A stretch of DNA of 64,000 nt from DASSSQ01 sp963839285 (GTDB taxonomy: Bacteria; Actinomycetota; Thermoleophilia; Gaiellales; Gaiellaceae), in assembly GCA_963839285.1 (NCBI GenBank), contig CAWIUN010000020.1, positions 1-64,000 of the forward strand, given 5' to 3'. Positions 1 to 9,893 of this stretch are shown in pieces. The position numbers were made by a program, and so were the translations under genes. Every line of letters begins with the position of its first letter. Position 1 is the stretch's first letter. The notes below the pieces were generated by a model. That model made no database searches and had not been told where the DNA came from. It saw only the letters and a list, made by a program, of their open reading frames with translations.

Positions 1-1031
1 GGCGACGGCACGCTCGCGAATCGCTCGACGGCCGCGTCGATCAGCCCCGTCGTCGAGGCCGTCGGTGAAGCTCGACAGCCAGTAGTTGAGCGCGCCGGCG
101 GGGAAGCCGTCGTCGAGCAGCGTGTTCATCACGGGATAGGGCATCGGCGCCGACCTGCGACGACCAGCGGGGATCCCCAACACCTTGAACGGCGCGAGCT
201 CCCCCTCGGCCTCCTCGGGCGTCCCCGGGGTGGAAGACGATGAACGCGGCGAGCTTGAGGCCGGAGCCGTCCGGCGCGTGACGCGTCCGGCGAAGACCGT
301 CAGGTCGTCGGACGCCGCGGCACCGCGTCGCGGTAGAAGCGGAGCAGGTCGCCGGCGCCGCGTCGATCGGGTGGGCGATCAGGCCGCCGACGATGGTGCC
401 GAGGGGATGCAGCCGGTACTCGATCGAGGCCGCGATCCCGAAGTTGCCGCCGCCGCCGCGCAGCGCCCAGAACAGATCCGGGTCGGAGTCGGCGGTGACG
501 TCGAGCATCCGCCCCTCGGCGGTGACGACCTCCGCCGAGAGCACGTTGTCTGCCGCGAGGCCGAACTTCGCCATCAGCCAGCCGAGGCCGCCGCCGAGCG
601 TGAGTCCGGCGATCCCGGTGGTCGAGATCGCGCCGCCCGTCGTCCGCGAGGCCGTGCGCGGCCGCCTCGCGGTTGAGCTCGCTTCCAGAGCACGCCGCCC
701 TGCGCCCGCAAGGTTCTCGCGGCCGGGTCGACGCGGATGCCCTTCATCGGCGCGAGGTCGATCATCAGCCGCCGTCGGCGACCGCGCGCCCGGCGACGCT
801 GTGGCCGCCTCCGCGCACGCAGATCTCCACCCCGACTGCCGTGCGAACCGCACGGCGTCCGCGATGTCGGCCGTGTGCGGCACTGCGCGATCAGCGCCGG
901 CCGGCGGTCGATCAGCCCGTTGTGCACTCCGAGCTTCGTCGTAGCCCTCGTCTCCCGGCGCGAGCACGTCTCCTGAACACGTTCCGCGCCAGCTGCTCGA
1001 GGCGCTCCGCAGCGATCCCGGCCGTGGCCAT
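1..1031 (-). CDS. FAD-binding oxidoreductase, BBE/6-hydroxynicotine oxidase type (3' end beyond window, frameshifted)
   Basis: Flavin-dependent oxidase with the PCMH/berberine-bridge fold; substrate unknown. Seen: LIDRRPALIAQC near the N-terminus, then ISTTGIAGLTLGGGLGWL, FGLAADNVLSAEVV and DPDLFWALRGGGGNFGI, the usual FAD-pocket signature. The order and spacing match the paralogue at 39447-40854. The ATG at 1031 (MATAGIAAERL) is the best start. The family is about 460 residues, so roughly the last quarter lies off the left edge. At least four frame changes (near 975, 915, 830 and 650) break it. Because every motif continues in another frame, I take these as sequence errors rather than a dead gene. 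The family call is secure; the reaction is not known. Confidence 0.8.
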
Positions 1032-1083
1032 GACCAGCCCTCCTCGGTTGTGGTTCGGTCAGCGTATTACCTCGCTGTATGCG

Positions 1084-3014
1084 TCACAAGCGCCCGCCGG
1101 CGCGCGCGACGGGCCGTAGCGGTCGAAGACGACTCGAGCAGCCTTCGCCGCGGGTGAGACCCGGCAGCTGCCGCTGCAGGTCCTGCGCCCGCGCGGCGGG
1201 GGAGGACCGCCTCGATCGTCGCGAGCCTCCCCGCGGCGACGGGCGGCTCGACTGCGGCCCGAGCCGGCCCAGCGCGGCCAGGACGGCGCCGATCGCGTCC
1301 GCCGGCAGCTCGAGATGGCGCGGACGATCGGCTCGCAGACGACCGTCCCGGCCCGCCGAGCGCCTCCGAGGACGAGCGGCGTGAGCTTCCGGAAGTCGGC
1401 GGCGGTGCTGACGGGCCCCGGCTCGACGGCGGGCCGTCAGGGTGACGCGTAGTCGCACTGGTCACGTCACGGCGCAGTCGACGACCTGCCAGCCGAGGGC
1501 CCCTCGCTGCAGCGCGTCGCGGACGTAGCGTCCACGCCTCCGTGAACGGTCGAGCGATCTTGTAGAGGTAGAGCGGCGCTCGAGCCGGGCGCGACGTCGA
1601 GGCGGAACGCGAGCCCGAACGTCGGAGAAACGGGGTCGATCCGCAGGCCGAGTCGTGGCGAGATACGGGTTCGACTTCGTCTTCGCGTGGAGGATCTCGA
1701 GCGCGTCGCCGCTGCCGGCCGGCCGCTCGACGCAGATCGTCGTCGTCTCGCGGAAGGCGACGTCGATGCCGAAGTCGTCGGCGAGCGTCGCCTGGATCAC
1801 CTCCTTCTGCACCTCGCCGTAGAGCGAGACGGAGATCTCCCGCCGCACGTCGTCCTGCCGGACGTTGATCAGCGGGTCCTGCTCGGCGAGCTGGGCGAGC
1901 GCGGCGCAGGCGCGCCCGGTCCGCCGGGCGCGCGGGAACGACGACGGTCTCCAGCGTCGGCGGGGCGAAGTGGTGCGCGCTGCGCGCCGGGCGCGTCGCC
2001 GATCGCGTCGCCGATCTGGACGTCCGCGCAGCCCCCACAGCTTGCCGATCTCCCCGGCCGCGGCGACGCTCGCGCTGCGCGGCGGCGGCCGCGGTCGAAG
2101 ACTGCGATCGCCGTCACCTTTCCTCGCCGTCGCCGAAGCGCACCCGGTCGCGGGCCGCATCGTGCCCGAGAACATGCGGACGTAGGCGATCTTCTCGCCG
2201 GCGGGGCCGCGTTCGATCTTGAAGACCGTGCCCGAGACGGGCCCTTCGGCGTCGCCCGCGGCGGCCGGCAGCAGCTCGGCGATCCCGGCGCGTCAGCGCG
2301 TCGACGCCGGCGCCGGTGAGCGCCGAGCCGAAGAAGACCGGGTGCACGAGCGCCCGCCTCGTCTGCGCCGCGAGCGCCTCGCGGAGCCGCGCGTACGGGA
2401 CGCCGCCGTCCGTCGACGTACGCGGCGAGCATGCGCGTCGTCCTGCTCGGCGAGCGCGTCGACGAAGCCGGGTCCGGAAGCGGCGTCGTCGCCCGAGCGG
2501 CGTGAACCCGCGGCGCGCGTCCCGAGGCCGCGCACCGAGCCCATCGGCGACGATCGCCGGCGTCAGCCGCTCGCGCGATCGCCGCGAGCACGCGCTCGTC
2601 GTCCGCGCCGGCCCGGTCGATCTTGTTCACGAACAGGAGCGTCGGCACGCGCAGCCGCTGCAGCGCCCGCATCAGCATCCGCGTCTGCGGCTGCACGCCC
2701 TCGACGGCCGAGACGACGAGCACGGCGCCGTCGAGCACGCTGAGCACCCGCTCCACCTCGGCGATGAAGTCCGGGTGGCCGGGCGTGTCGATCAGGTTGA
2801 CGGTGACGTCGTCGATCGCGAACGAGACGACCGCGGAGTTGATCGTGATCCCGCGCTGCCGCTCGAGCGCGAGCGTGTCGGTCTGCGTCGTGCCGTCGTC
2901 GACACTGCCGATCTCGTCGATGACGCCGGCGGCGTAGAGCAGCCGCTCGGTGAGTGTCGTCTTACCGGCGTCTACATGCGCCAGGATCCCCAGGTTGAGC
3001 GTTCGTCCCACCAC
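1084..3014 (-). CDS. Translation-factor GTPase, ribosomal protection type (Tet/Otr-like), frameshifted
   Basis: EF-G-like GTPase of the family that releases tetracycline from the ribosome. Seen: P-loop AHVDAGKTT, switch RGITINSA, DTPGHPDF and NKIDRAG in the first 165 clean codons. Further on come PLINVRQDD, ETTTICVERP and KTKSNPYLATTRLGLR, and near the end LPGLTRGEG followed by FDRYGP, which is the domain IV/V order of Tet(M)/Otr(A) proteins. Length is about 640 codons, normal for that family. The start is GTG 3014 (or GTG 3017) with GGAGGG upstream. At least six frame changes follow codon 165, so the exact stop (1084 or about 1062) is uncertain. Whether it confers resistance cannot be told: environmental actinobacteria carry such paralogues without proven resistance. 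Confidence 0.82.
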
Positions 3015-3104
3015 GCGTCATACCCTCCGAATAGGTCATAAAGCCCTTTTCGATGGACATGAACGTGGCGCGCATCTCCGCTCCCTTCGGGTCGACGGCG
3101 CGTG

Positions 3105-3952
3105 TCAGCCGAGTATAGCAGAGGCGGACTCGAGCACGCGCACGACCTCGAGGCCGAAGTGCGCGTCGAACGGCGTCCCGCCGGCGAGCAGCGCGTCGAT
3201 CGCGGCGGCGTAGGCTGCCGCGACGTCGATCTCGTCCGGCATGCGCGCGAGGCCGTCTTCGCCCCAGAAGACGGTCTCGCTGATCCCGGCCGGCGCGGTC
3301 AGGCTGAGCGAGACGCTGCTCGCGGCGCCGCTCTCGTGGCGGAGCGCCAGGTGCACCTCGTCGCGCGGGCCGCGGACGGCGGCGACGTGCTCGACCGCGC
3401 CGAGCGTCGGCAGCAGCGCCGAGAGCGCGTGCGGGCCGACGTCCCAGAGGCCGCCGTGCTCGCGCCGCCACGGCGAGGCGCCGAACGGGTTGCCGGGCTC
3501 GAAGATCGACGCGAGCCGGAGCGCGCTCGCCCCGTCCCAGCTGCGGCCGTCGACCTCGCCCCGGTACCACGCGGCGACGCCGGGGTCGAAGCGCGACGTG
3601 AAGAAGACGGCCGTCGGCGCGCCGGCCGCCTCGACCACCCGCTCGGCCGCCTCGACCGTCAAGGCCAGCGGCTTCTCGAGCAGGAGCGCCCGGCCGGACT
3701 CGCCCGCGCGGACGGCCAGCTCGGCCTGCACGTCCGGCGGCGCCGAGAACGCGACCGCGTCGACCTCGTCGATCAGCGCGTCGACCTCGTCGAAGGCGCG
3801 GCCGCCGTGCTTCGCGGCGAGCGCCGACGCCTTGGCCGGGTCGCGGCCCCAGACGCCGGCGAGCTCGCCCGCGGGTGCGCGGCGATCCCGGCGGCGTGCA
3901 CCGCGTCCGCCCAGTAGCCGGTTCCGATCAGTCCGAAGCGCATCGTCGGCAT
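3105..3952 (-). CDS. Gfo/Idh/MocA family oxidoreductase
   Basis: NAD(P)-dependent sugar-type dehydrogenase or reductase. Seen: N-terminal Rossmann motif FGLIGTGYWAD, then AFSAPPDVQAELAVRAGE, LLLEKPLALTVEAAE (the EKP motif that carries the catalytic Lys in this family) and the C-terminal alpha/beta domain with GGLWDVGPHALSALL. About 280 residues, somewhat short for the family. One frame change near 3870. The start ATG (3952, MPTMRFG) overlaps the stop of the upstream DNA polymerase IV gene as TGATG, so the two are translationally coupled. ATG 3943 is an alternative start. The substrate is unknown; the repair-polymerase neighbour gives no hint. Confidence 0.8.
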
Positions 3953-5166
3953 CAGTCTGGGAGCAGCGGCACGTGAAGCCCCGGGTCGCGGCCGAGAAGG
4001 ACGGCGCGGGTGACGGACGTCGAGCCGAAGCGGTCGCGCACCGCGTCGAGCGGCGGCGTCGAGCGCGTCGTCGTCGCGCCCGTCGAACGGCAGCGACGAG
4101 CTGGACCGCGTCTGCGTCGGTCGAGGTTGGCGACCGCGATGCCGACGAGCGTGAGCCCGCCGCTGCTCGATCAGCGGCATGCGCCGCGGCGAGGAGCGCG
4201 CGGGCCGCGCGAGGATCGTGTGCGTGCTCGCCGTCGCGCGGGGCAGCGTGTGCGAGCGGGTCGCGCGCGTGAAGTCGGCGAAGCGCAGCCGCAGCACGAC
4301 CGTGCGGCCGACCCGGCCGGCCGCGCGCAGCCGGCGCGGTGACGCGGTCGACGAGCGCGACGAGCGTCCGCGTCGACGTCCTCGCCGACGCAGCGGCCTG
4401 CGGCCGCGCGCCCGCTGCGAGCCGATCGAACCGCGCCGGCGCCGCGCCTGCACCGGGCGCGGGTCGCGGTTGTGCGCGAGCGCGTGCAGGTGGCGCCCGG
4501 CGCGCGGCCGAGGATCGACGACGAGCCGACTCTCGGCAGGCGCGCGACCTGCCCGACGGTGCGCGATCCCGCGCTCGTGGAGCTTCGCGGCGGTGACCGC
4601 GCCGACGCCCCAGAGCCGCTCGACGGGCAGCGGGTGCAGGAACGCGAGCTCGCGGTCGGGCGGCACCGAGCAGGAGCCCGTCCGGCTTCGCGACGCCGCT
4701 CGCGACCTTGGCCAGGAACTTCGTCCGCGCGACGCCGACCGTGATCGGCAGCCCGACCCGCTCGCGGACGTCGCGCCGCAGCCGCACCGCGATCTCGGCC
4801 GGCGTACCCGACGATCCGCTCCATCCCGCGGACGTCGAGGAACGCCTCGTCGATCGACAGCCCCTCGACGAGCGGCGAGGCGTCCTCGAAGACGCGGAAG
4901 ACGGCCTTGCTCGCCTCCGAGTAGGCGGCCATGCGCGGCGGCACGACGACCGCCTCCGGGCAGAGCCGCCGCGCCCGCGCACCGCCCATCGCCGTGCGCA
5001 CGCCGCACGCCTTCGCCTCGTAGCTGGCCGCCAGCACGACGCCGGCGCCGACGATGACCGGCCGCCCGCGCAGGCGCGGGTCGTCCCGCTGCTCGACCGA
5101 CGCGTAGAACGCGTCGAGGTCGGCGTGCAGGATCGTCGCCTCGCCCGCACGAACACATGTTCGCAC
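3952..5166 (-). CDS. dinB: DNA polymerase IV (Y-family), frameshifted
   Basis: Error-prone translesion polymerase. Seen: HADLDAFYASVEQRDDP with the first catalytic acidic residues, ASYEAKACGVRTAMG, LSIDEAFLDV with the second acidic pair, GVARTKFLAKVASGVAKPDG and LWGVGAVTAAKL (helix-hairpin-helix of the thumb). The C-terminal little-finger region is present in pieces and ends DPGLHVPLLPD. Length of about 404 codons fits. GTG 5166 is the likely start, 17 bases after the MFS stop, so the gene sits inside an MFS-dinB-oxidoreductase operon. At least five frame changes, the first near 4810. No SOS-box-like site was recognised nearby. Confidence 0.85.
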
Positions 5167-5182
5167 CGGCGGGGCGCTCTCG

Positions 5183-6421
5183 CTAGCCTGCGGCCGTCGG
5201 CTCGCGCCGGCGCAGGGCGGCCGCGAGCGCGGCGACCGCGGTCGCGACGAGGAAGACCAGCCCGGCGTCGTAGCTGCCGGTCGCGGCGAGCGAGAGCGCG
5301 AGCGGCAGCGGCCCGGCCGCGGCGGCGGCGATCGTCGCGGCCGAGTTGAGCCCCTGGAGCCTGCCGATCGCAGCGAGGCCGTACGTGCGCGCCCAGGCGA
5401 TCCCGGAGACGACGCCCCAGACGCCGTTCGAGAGGCCGATGACCGCGAAGGCGAGGTACGAGACGGGCCCGCTCGGGACGAGGAAGACGGCGATGCCGGC
5501 GGCGAGGACACCGCTGAGCAGGGTGAGCAGCGTGCGCGTCGAGAGCCGGTCCGCGATCGCCCCTGCGGCGACCGTTCCGCCGGCGCTCGCGAGGCCGAGG
5601 ACGGAGAGCGCGGCCGCGGCGGCGGGCTCGCCGAGGCCGCGGCCGCCGAGGATCGAGATCGCGTGGAAGGTGATCGCGGTCGTGATCAGCGCCGGGGCGG
5701 CGAGCACGAAGAGCAGGAGCCCGGCGCTCCGCTCCGGCACCGGCACCTGTCTGCGCCCGATCCGGCGGACGACGGAGGGCGGCGCGACCAGGTCCGGCGG
5801 CGGCGCCGCGGCCGGCCCTCCGTCCGACGCCGCCGTGGGAGGCCGGCGGACGAGCAGGCCGAGCGGCAGCACGCCGGCCGCGACGACGACGGCGATCGCC
5901 CGGTAGGCGACCCGCCAGCCGACCTCGTCGATCAGGAGCGCGACGAGCGGCGGCAGCGCGATCGCCGCCGTCGTCAGGCCGAAGCTGGCGATCGCCATCG
6001 CGGCGCCTCGGCGGGCCGGGAACCAGTGGTTGACGACGAGGGTGCCGAGCAGCGGGAACGATCCCTGGCCGAAGGCGCGCAGGAGCGCGAGCCCGATCGC
6101 GGCGAGCAGGATCCCGTGGGCGAGGCTCTCGAGCGCGCAGGCCGCGGCGAGCCCGGCGGCGACCGTCAGCCAGACGGCCCGGAGGCCGGCGCGGTCGGCC
6201 GCGCGGCCGAGCGTGAAGCTGAGCGTGGCCGACACGACGGTCGCCGCGGCGTAGAGGCCGGCGAAGGCGGTGCGCGAGAGTCCGGTGCCCTCGAGGATCC
6301 GGTCGACGAAAACGGCGATCAGGAACGACTGGCCGGGCGCCGATGCGAACATCGCCGTGAACGCGAGCCCGAGGGGCAGCGCGCGTCGCAGGCGGGAGCT
6401 GGAGAGCAGCGTCGGTCGCAT
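5183..6421 (-). CDS. MFS transporter
   Basis: Intact 412-residue major facilitator with about 12 predicted membrane segments in two six-helix halves. The loop between helices 2 and 3 reads LGRAADRAGLRAVWL, a variant of the MFS motif A, and the central cytoplasmic loop is Pro/Ala-rich (about residues 195-225). It resembles oxalate/formate-antiporter-like or general MFS exporters, but the substrate is not evident. ATG 6421 (MRPTLLSSS) is the first good start. The gene leads an operon with dinB, 17 bases downstream. Its clean frame contrasts with the broken gene next to it. Confidence 0.85.
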   Translation of the reverse strand: MRPTLLSSSRLRRALPLGLAFTAMFASAPGQSFLIAVFVDRILEGTGLSRTAFAGLYAAATVVSATLSFTLGRAADRAGLRAVWLTVAAGLAAACALESLAHGILLAAIGLALLRAFGQGSFPLLGTLVVNHWFPARRGAAMAIASFGLTTAAIALPPLVALLIDEVGWRVAYRAIAVVVAAGVLPLGLLVRRPPTAASDGGPAAAPPPDLVAPPSVVRRIGRRQVPVPERSAGLLLFVLAAPALITTAITFHAISILGGRGLGEPAAAAALSVLGLASAGGTVAAGAIADRLSTRTLLTLLSGVLAAGIAVFLVPSGPVSYLAFAVIGLSNGVWGVVSGIAWARTYGLAAIGRLQGLNSAATIAAAAAGPLPLALSLAATGSYDAGLVFLVATAVAALAAALRRREPTAAG

Positions 6422-6551
6422 CGAGGTCTCGGCGCCACCGTCGACGGCGACCACGCGCCCGCATCGCGGAACGCGCGCCCGCGGACCCGGGCCGCGGCGT
6501 GACGCGCGTCCGGATCCTACGCGCGCGGCGGGCGGCTGCTCGACCGGAAAC

Positions 6552-6581
6552 GGCGAGGGGCCGCCGGAGCGGCCCCTCGCC
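6552..6581 (-). terminator. Rho-independent-like hairpin after the PepSY gene
   Basis: Perfect 13-bp stem (GGCGAGGGGCCGC / GCGGCCCCTCGCC) with a 4-base CGGA loop, 22 bases past the stop of the PepSY gene. It has no clear T-run, as is common in high-GC genomes. It would separate the two-component operon from the MFS operon on the same strand. Confidence 0.65.
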
Positions 6582-6603
6582 GGGCCCACGGAGACGGGGA
6601 GGG

Positions 6604-6945
6604 TCAGCGGGTCTCGACCGAGACGACCGCGTACGACTCGTCGACGTAGACCGTCGCGGGAGTCCCGTCCGTCTTCGTCAGGTGCACCTCGTGGGCCGCG
6701 TGGCCGTCGGCGTCGGTCTCGACGCGGATCACGGTGGCGTCGCCGCCGACCTTCGCGAGCGCCGCCGCCTGCACCTTCGCGGCGGTATCGCCGGTGAGCA
6801 GCGTCTCGTCGCTGCGCTGCATGCCCCAGGGGTTCTGCGCGGTGGCGCCTTGGGGCGCCGGCGTCGTGGTGGTCGAGCCGGAGCCCGAGCCGCCGTAGGC
6901 CGCGGCGGCGACCCCGTAGCTGCCGAACACGATCCCGAGCACCAT
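6604..6945 (-). CDS. Small exported PepSY-domain-like protein
   Basis: About 113 residues. A short hydrophobic start (MVLGIVFGSYGVAAAAYGG) looks like a signal peptide or single anchor. A Ser/Gly/Thr linker follows, then a PepSY-like fold from about residue 45: AAKVQAAALAKVGGDATV, then the DADGHAAHEVHL and ATVYVDESYAVVSVE strands. PepSY domains are extracytoplasmic and often regulate peptidases or sensor kinases. The gene is third in the response regulator-kinase-PepSY operon, its ATG lying 33 bases past the kinase stop, so it may act as an accessory to the sensor. That role is inferred from position only. Confidence 0.7.
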   Translation of the reverse strand: MVLGIVFGSYGVAAAAYGGSGSGSTTTTPAPQGATAQNPWGMQRSDETLLTGDTAAKVQAAALAKVGGDATVIRVETDADGHAAHEVHLTKTDGTPATVYVDESYAVVSVETR

Positions 6946-6977
6946 CGCGCCGAGGACGAGCGGGCGGGAGAGGGAGC

Positions 6978-8413
6978 CTAGGCGAGCGGCAGCGAGACGC
7001 GGAAGGTCGCGCCATCGCCCGGCTCGGAGCTCGCCGAGACGGCGCCGCCGTGCGCCTCGGCGACGGCCGCGACGATCGAGAGGCCGAGCCCGACGCCGCC
7101 GCTCGCGCGCGAGCGCGACTCGTCGGCGCGGTAGAAGCGCTCGAAGACGCGCTCGGCGGCCTCCGCGCCCAGGCCCGGGCCCGAGTCGGCAACCTCGAGC
7201 ACCGCCTCGCCGCCCGCCGGCCCGACCGAGACGCGCACCGGCGCGGCCGGCGGGGTGTGCGCGCGGACGTTGGCGAGCAGGTTGTCCACGACCTGCCGGA
7301 GCCGGTCCCGGTCGCCGAGGACGCGCGCCGGGCGGGCGTGGGAGCTCGATCGGACGCTCGGGATCGACGGTCTGCGCGGTCTCGACCGCCTCACGGACGA
7401 CCTCGTCGAGATCGACGGGCTCGCGCTCGAGCGGGCGGCCCTCGTCGAGCCGCGCGAGCAGGAGCAGATCCTCGACCAGCAGGCTCATCCGTTCCGACTC
7501 GCGGCCGATGCCCGACATCGAGCGGGCGAGATCCTCGGGCCGGGCGGAGGCGCCGCGGTCGAAGAGCTCCGCGTAGGCGCGAACCGCGGCGAGCGGCGTC
7601 CGCAGCTCGTGCGAGGCGTCGGCCACGAACCGGCGCAGCTTCCGCTCCGAGGCCTCCCGCGCCCGGAAGGCCGTCTCGATCTGGCTCAGCATCGCGTTGA
7701 GGGCCAGCCCGAGCCGGCCCACCTCGGTCGCCTCGTCGGCCCGCTCGACGCGGTGCGAGAGGTCGCCGCCGGCGATCTGCCCGGCCGTCCGCTCGATCGC
7801 GACCAGCGGCCGGAGCCCGAGGCGGACGACCCAGAGGCCGAGCGCGCTCATCGCGGCGAGCACGGCCGCGGCCACGATCGCCTCGATCAGGAGCAGCCGG
7901 TGCAGCGTGCCCTGGACGCTGCCGAGCGGCTGCGCGACGACGAGGACGTAGCTCGGGTTCTGCGGCTCGACCGACGCGCGGACGCGGTAGTCGCCGCTGC
8001 CGTCCCGCGGCGTCCGTCGTGAAGTAGCGGACCCGCTCGCCGTGCCGGTCCGCGCGCGAGGGGAGCCCGAGCTGCTCCGGCAGCTCCGGCGGCGAGGGCG
8101 TGTCGCCGCCCGGGACGGCCGGGACCGCCTGTGACTCGACGACCGTTCCACTCGTCGTCAGCAGCGCCACGTAGCCGCCGGGCTGGATGCCGGGGGCCGG
8201 GCCACGGCCTCCCTCGCCGTCGCCGTGCTCGTCGTCGTGGAAGAGCAACGGCTCGACGCCGGCGTGGGTCGACTCGAGCGTCGCGTCGACGCGGTCGAGC
8301 AGGAACGAGCGCAGCGACGCGTAGGTGAATACGCAAGCGATGCTGAGACCCAGCGCGGCCAGGACGATCAGCCCGAGCACGAGCCGTGCCCGCAGCGAGA
8401 CCGGCCGGCGCAC
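6978..8413 (-). CDS. Two-component sensor histidine kinase (frameshifted twice)
   Basis: Membrane sensor kinase paired with the PhoP-like regulator. Seen: first membrane helix (VLGLIVLAALGLSIACVF), an extracytoplasmic domain of about 130 residues, a second helix (IVAAAVLAAMSALGLWVV), a HAMP region (IERTAGQIAGGDLSHRVE), the HisKA box FVADASHELRTPLAAVRAY with the phospho-His, N-box VVDNLLANVRAH, G1 DSGPGLG and G2 GVGLGLSIV. The GTG start at 8413 overlaps the regulator stop as TAGTG, so the two are coupled. Frame changes near 8005 and 7345. All catalytic boxes are present. Confidence 0.9.
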
Positions 8414-9105
8414 TAGCGCTGCTCTTCGAGCATGTAGCCCACCTGGCGCACGGTCTTGATCAACGGCGGGCCGTGCCTGTCGAGCTTGCGGCGCAGGTAG
8501 CTGACGTAGGTCTCGATGACGTTTGCGTTGCCGCCGAAGTCGTAGCGCCAGACGTTCTGCAGGATCTGCACCTTCGAGAGCACCCGGCGCGGGTTCAGCA
8601 TCAGGTAGCGCAGCAGCTCGTACTCGGTGGCGGTCAGCTCGATCGTCTGCTCGCCGCGGCGCACCTCGTGCCGGTCGTCGTCGAGGACGAGGTCGGCGTA
8701 GCGGAGGATCGTGCCGTCGCGGTCGCCGGCGGTCCGGCGCAGGATCGCCTGGATCCGCGCGACGATCTCGGCGAGGCTGAACGGCTTCGTCACGTAGTCG
8801 TCGCCGCCGGCGCGCAGGGCCTCGACCTTGTTCTCGGTCGCGTCCTTCGCGGTCAGGAAGAGGATCCCCGCCCGCGAGCCCTCGGCGCGGAGCCGGCGGC
8901 CGACCTCGGTCCCGTCGATGTCCGGGAGCATCCAGTCGAGCACGATCAGGTGCGGCTCGCGCCGGGCGACCGCCTCGAGCGCGGCGCGGCCGGTGGCGGC
9001 CTCTTCGACCTCGAAGCCCTCGTAGCGGAGCGCGGTCGCGACCGCGTCGACGATCGAAGGCTCGTCGTCGACGACGAGGATCCGCTGTCCGTTGCCGGGG
9101 CTCAT
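8413..9105 (-). CDS. OmpR/PhoB-family response regulator (PhoP-like)
   Basis: Intact 230-residue regulator. Receiver domain: acidic pocket D13/D14, phospho-acceptor D57 in IVLDWMLPD, T85 and K107 in YVTKPFS. C-terminal winged helix (about residues 130-230) with TEYELLRYLMLNP, VLSKVQILQNVWRYDFGG and IETYVSYLRRKLD, close in pattern to mycobacterial PhoP. The start ATG 9105 is preceded by a perfect palindrome and, further up, by two TCACAG-type repeats like the PhoP box. It is the first gene of an operon with its kinase and a PepSY protein, and autoregulation is likely. Confidence 0.93.
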   Translation of the reverse strand: MSPGNGQRILVVDDEPSIVDAVATALRYEGFEVEEAATGRAALEAVARREPHLIVLDWMLPDIDGTEVGRRLRAEGSRAGILFLTAKDATENKVEALRAGGDDYVTKPFSLAEIVARIQAILRRTAGDRDGTILRYADLVLDDDRHEVRRGEQTIELTATEYELLRYLMLNPRRVLSKVQILQNVWRYDFGGNANVIETYVSYLRRKLDRHGPPLIKTVRQVGYMLEEQR

Positions 9106-9106
9106 A

Positions 9107-9121
9107 GTGACAAAGTGTCAC
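9107..9121. promoter_or_regulatory. Palindrome GTGACA-AAG-TGTCAC abutting the response-regulator start
   Basis: Perfect 6+3+6 inverted repeat, ending two bases before the ATG at 9105. It occupies the place of a ribosome site, so it could be an operator or an RNA hairpin limiting translation of the regulator. No protein is known to bind it. Confidence 0.5.
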
Positions 9122-9126
9122 GAATT

Positions 9127-9144
9127 CCTGTGAGCCGGCTGTGA
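9127..9144 (-). promoter_or_regulatory. PhoP-box-like tandem repeat TCACAGC-N4-TCACAGG
   Basis: Two 7-base direct repeats 11 bp apart, read on the strand of the regulator gene, differing only in the last base. This is the arrangement of the mycobacterial PhoP box (TCACAGC-N4-TCACAGC). It lies 22-39 bases upstream of a PhoP-like regulator gene, so autoregulation by that protein is the natural reading. Confidence 0.65.
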
Positions 9145-9150
9145 ATCGGC

Positions 9151-9893
9151 TCAGGGCACGTCCATGCGCCGGAGGCGGCGCACGGCGAGGAGCGTGAAGC
9201 CGACGGCCACGACCGGCGCGCCGACGATCGACGCGGTGCCGCCGAGCACGTCCTGGTCGGGCCCGGAGAAGCGCGAGCCGTCGACGACCGTGGCGATCCC
9301 GAGCGCGTACTGGCGGATGCTGAGGTACTTGATCCCGTTCACGAACGTGCCGAACAGGCCCTCCCAGACGAAGACGTAGAGGAGGCCGAGCGCCAGCGGG
9401 TGCGACGTGACGAGCCCGGCCCAGAGGAAGAGGGCGCGAGTAGAGGACGACGCCGGCGCCGATCGCGACCGCCGCGGCGGCCGCCGCCCGGCCGGCGCCC
9501 TCGTAGGACGCGAGCCGGAAGACGAGCAGACGCTGCCGCCCGCGCCGGCGAGAGCGGCGGCAGGCCGATCGTGATCGCGGCGAGCGAGCTTCGGCAGCAC
9601 GATCCGCCAGTGCGGCAGCGGCGTCAGGGTCAGGTTGCGCGAGCGTCCGGTCGCGAGAGCTCGTTGCCGAACGCGGCCGTCGCGACGGCGAGCGCGACGA
9701 GCGGCAGCACCGCGGAGGCGAGCAGCCCGTTCAGGAGCACGTCGTCGAGGTGCGGACGGGCGTCGGCGGGTCGGCGCGGCGCCGGCGGCCGCCGCGACCG
9801 CGAACGGCACGCGCGCAGAGCGCCGAGCAGGATCAGCAGCCGCCAGCTTCCCGGCGAGCTGGCGCAGCGAGAGGACGTAGACGTCGCGCTCAT
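9151..9893 (-). CDS. ABC-2 type transporter permease (frameshifted)
   Basis: Membrane subunit of an ABC exporter. Readable pieces: ERDVYVLSLRQLAGKLA at the start, LLNGLLASAVLPLVALAVAT (membrane helix), PHWRIVLPKL, HPLALGLLYVFVWEGLFGTF (helix), INGIKYLSIRQYALGIATVV, and the last helix GAPVVAVGFTLLAVRRL. The start ATG 9893 overlaps the ATPase stop as ATGA. About 247 codons with several frame changes between 9440 and 9890. It is the last gene of a four-gene ATPase-permease-ATPase-permease chain. The cargo is unknown. Confidence 0.72.

Noticed and set aside
3105..6464. A 1119-codon open frame on the minus strand
   Set aside because: It is three different genes (oxidoreductase, DNA polymerase IV, MFS) joined by out-of-frame reading. 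Only its last about 260 codons are a real protein.
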